A stretch of 8,975 nt of DNA, taken from contig JAUXCI010000095.1 of the NCBI GenBank assembly GCA_030618945.1, positions 1 through 8,975 of the forward strand. Reading direction: 5' to 3'. Origin of the DNA: Flavobacteriaceae bacterium. GTDB lineage: Bacteria > Bacteroidota > Bacteroidia > Flavobacteriales > Flavobacteriaceae. Below are positions 7,474 through 8,975 of this stretch, piece by piece. Under the pieces are notes generated by a model, which made no database searches, had not been told where the DNA came from, and saw only the letters and a program-made list of their open reading frames with translations. A program made the translations under genes and the position numbers. Within the stretch, counting starts at the first letter, position 1. Every line of letters starts with the position of its first letter.

Positions 7474-8975
7474 CTATGCTTTTGCAAAGGGTATATAAAT
7501 TAAAAATTCTGTTCCCTTACCCGGACTGCTTTCCAATTCTATGGCTCCTCCATGACCCGTTGTTACGATGTCATATGCCAAAGATAAACCCAAGCCCGTT
7601 CCTTTTCCGGTAGGCTTAGTAGTAAAGAAAGGTTGAAAGATCTTATCTTTAATTTCGGCAGGTATACCTGGACCATTATCTTTTATGGAAATCAAAACCT
7701 GGTCCTTCATATTTTTAGTACTTACAGTTACGCATGGACTATAATTTTCATCACGCTCTTCTATTGGAATGGAGGTTACGGCATAAAAGGCGTTATTGAT
7801 CAAATTCAAAACCACCCGGCCTAAATCTTGTGGAATGATGCTTATTTTTGGTAAGGAGGAATCAAAATCTGTTTTAAAATCAGCATTGAATGACTTGTCT
7901 TTCGCTCTTAAGCCATGATAGGCTAATCGTAAATACTCATCTGCCAATACATTGATATCAATTAACTCCATCAGCCCTGAGCTATTTCTTGAATGCTCTA
8001 ACATCCCTCTTACAATGCTGCTGGCACGTTTCCCGTGATGACTAATTTTGTCAAGGTTTTGTACAATGTCCTTAGAAATATCCTTGGCTTCTTCAATTTC
8101 ACCCTTGTCCAATTCTTCGCACATTTCACCGATCAATTCATTACTCACCTCGGCAAAATTATTGATGAAATTCATGGGGTTCTGAATCTCATGGGCAATA
8201 CCGGCTGTAAGTTCACCAAGACTGGCCATTTTTTCAGATTGTATCAATTGAGACTGGGTGTTCTCTAATTCATTTATCGTTTTATTGAGTTCTGCCGTTC
8301 GCTCAGTAACACGTTCTTCCAGGATCTTATTTTCATTCTTTAACCACTTTGATCGATAATGCAAAATGACCAAGCCCAAGCCCAAAAATAAGGCCGCAAA
8401 AATGGTATAAGCCCACCAGGTTTGCCACCATGGTGGCTGAATGGTAAATTCAAGTTCTGCCGGCCTACTCCAAACCCCGTTAAAGCCTTTAGAGGCCACT
8501 TTAAAATTGTAATCTCCGGGAGGAAGGTCTCTGTAATTCTCGCTTGTTGTTTTATTCGAAATAGGGCTCCAGGTTTTATCGATGCCTTCTAGGATATACC
8601 TGTATACAACTTTATCAGGACTATTGAATTGGGCACCATTATAGTTAAAACTCAAGTAGTTCTGCGTATATAGAAGGGTCATGCCAACCGGCATTTCATA
8701 AGGCCCTTGAATGGATTCCCATTGAATATCATTGTGGCTGAGGTAACTTGAATCTTTGGCAGCTTTATTTACAATATAGAAAGCATTTTTACCGCGAGCC
8801 CATAAAGTATCTATATTTGCAGTCTTTCCCTTTATTTTCTGACGATCGCTAAATACTTGTGGCTTGTCAAAGATAGTGAGAGAAGTAATATATGCAGGGT
8901 AGGCCGTGGTATCTTCCTTAATGTCATCCATAACAACGAGGCTTTCACTGCCCATAAGTCCTGCACCACCCCATA
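7474..8975 (-). CDS. Y_Y_Y-domain sensor histidine kinase, C-terminal part (cut by right edge)
   Basis: The reading frame stays open to the right edge, and residues before the Met at 8955 (WGGAGL) resemble a propeller blade, so that Met is internal and the true start lies outside. Numbering from it: about 1-95 is the end of a periplasmic propeller region; 97-173 is a Y_Y_Y domain with YRYILEGIDKTWSP and LPPGDYNFKV; 181-200 is a membrane helix; 203-245 is a coiled-coil linker. The kinase core follows, with H-box GIAHEIQNP (His255, codon at 8191-8193), N-box LNLINNA (Asn388), G1 DNGPGIP (426-432), F-box FFTTKP and G2 GKGTGLGL (450-457). All catalytic motifs are intact. The protein ends after the ATPase domain, without the fused receiver and AraC-type domain seen in hybrid two-component systems of this phylum. 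It probably senses a periplasmic ligand and signals to the receiver encoded 48 bp downstream. The ligand is not known. Confidence 0.92.
   Translation of the reverse strand, partial: WGGAGLMGSESLVVMDDIKEDTTAYPAYITSLTIFDKPQVFSDRQKIKGKTANIDTLWARGKNAFYIVNKAAKDSSYLSHNDIQWESIQGPYEMPVGMTLLYTQNYLSFNYNGAQFNSPDKVVYRYILEGIDKTWSPISNKTTSENYRDLPPGDYNFKVASKGFNGVWSRPAELEFTIQPPWWQTWWAYTIFAALFLGLGLVILHYRSKWLKNENKILEERVTERTAELNKTINELENTQSQLIQSEKMASLGELTAGIAHEIQNPMNFINNFAEVSNELIGEMCEELDKGEIEEAKDISKDIVQNLDKISHHGKRASSIVRGMLEHSRNSSGLMELIDINVLADEYLRLAYHGLRAKDKSFNADFKTDFDSSLPKISIIPQDLGRVVLNLINNAFYAVTSIPIEERDENYSPCVTVSTKNMKDQVLISIKDNGPGIPAEIKDKIFQPFFTTKPTGKGTGLGLSLAYDIVTTGHGGAIELESSPGKGTEFLIYIPFAKA

Noticed and set aside
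8035..8268. Plus-strand 77-codon reading frame opposite the kinase H-box region
   Set aside because: The minus strand encodes an intact and conserved HisKA region; the plus-strand frame has no recognisable features.
8953..8955. ATG at 8955 as the start of the histidine kinase
   Set aside because: The frame is open upstream to the edge and encodes WGGAGL, a propeller-like segment; a Y_Y_Y sensor should have a signal peptide and long propeller before this point, so the gene is truncated by the window.

Overview
The window looks like a chromosomal stretch from a member of the Bacteroidota. The evidence is an AT-rich base composition, several lipoprotein signal peptides without obvious Shine-Dalgarno sequences, a Y_Y_Y-domain sensor kinase of the type common in that phylum, and large VCBS/ASPIC lipoproteins. 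Genus cannot be decided from the sequence.

Layout. (1) Positions 1-3358, minus strand: a tightly packed three-gene unit with gaps of 8 and 6 bp. It is read in the order VCBS/ASPIC lipoprotein (574 aa), HzsA-related mono-haem beta-propeller lipoprotein (478 aa), and the first 60 residues of a membrane-anchored or secreted haem c protein cut by the left edge. (2) Positions 3359-3665: a divergent intergenic region with a perfect 16-bp palindrome and a short hairpin. (3) Positions 3666-7007, plus strand: an 1113-aa lipoprotein with 14 calcium-binding-like VCBS/FG-GAP motifs, seven on each side of a central ASPIC/UnbV domain. (4) Positions 7051-8975, minus strand: a two-component pair, consisting of a Y_Y_Y sensor histidine kinase cut by the right edge and a stand-alone receiver protein. 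The pair is convergent with the 1113-aa gene.

How the genes may work together (inference). The four proteins encoded between 1 and 7007 all appear to be exported, two of them carry covalent haem motifs, and two are ASPIC/VCBS propeller proteins. This suggests a cell-envelope module combining surface calcium-stabilised propellers with c-type haem redox proteins. The substrate is unknown. The kinase/receiver pair could sense a periplasmic ligand but has no visible DNA-binding output, so a regulatory link to the module is not shown.

The points most worth a second look are the compact operon with an HzsA-like haem protein, the receiver with Val in place of the first acidic-pocket Asp, the intergenic palindrome, and the symmetric architecture and cysteine pairs of the 1113-aa lipoprotein. 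No RNA genes, insertion sequences, CRISPR arrays or tRNAs were seen.
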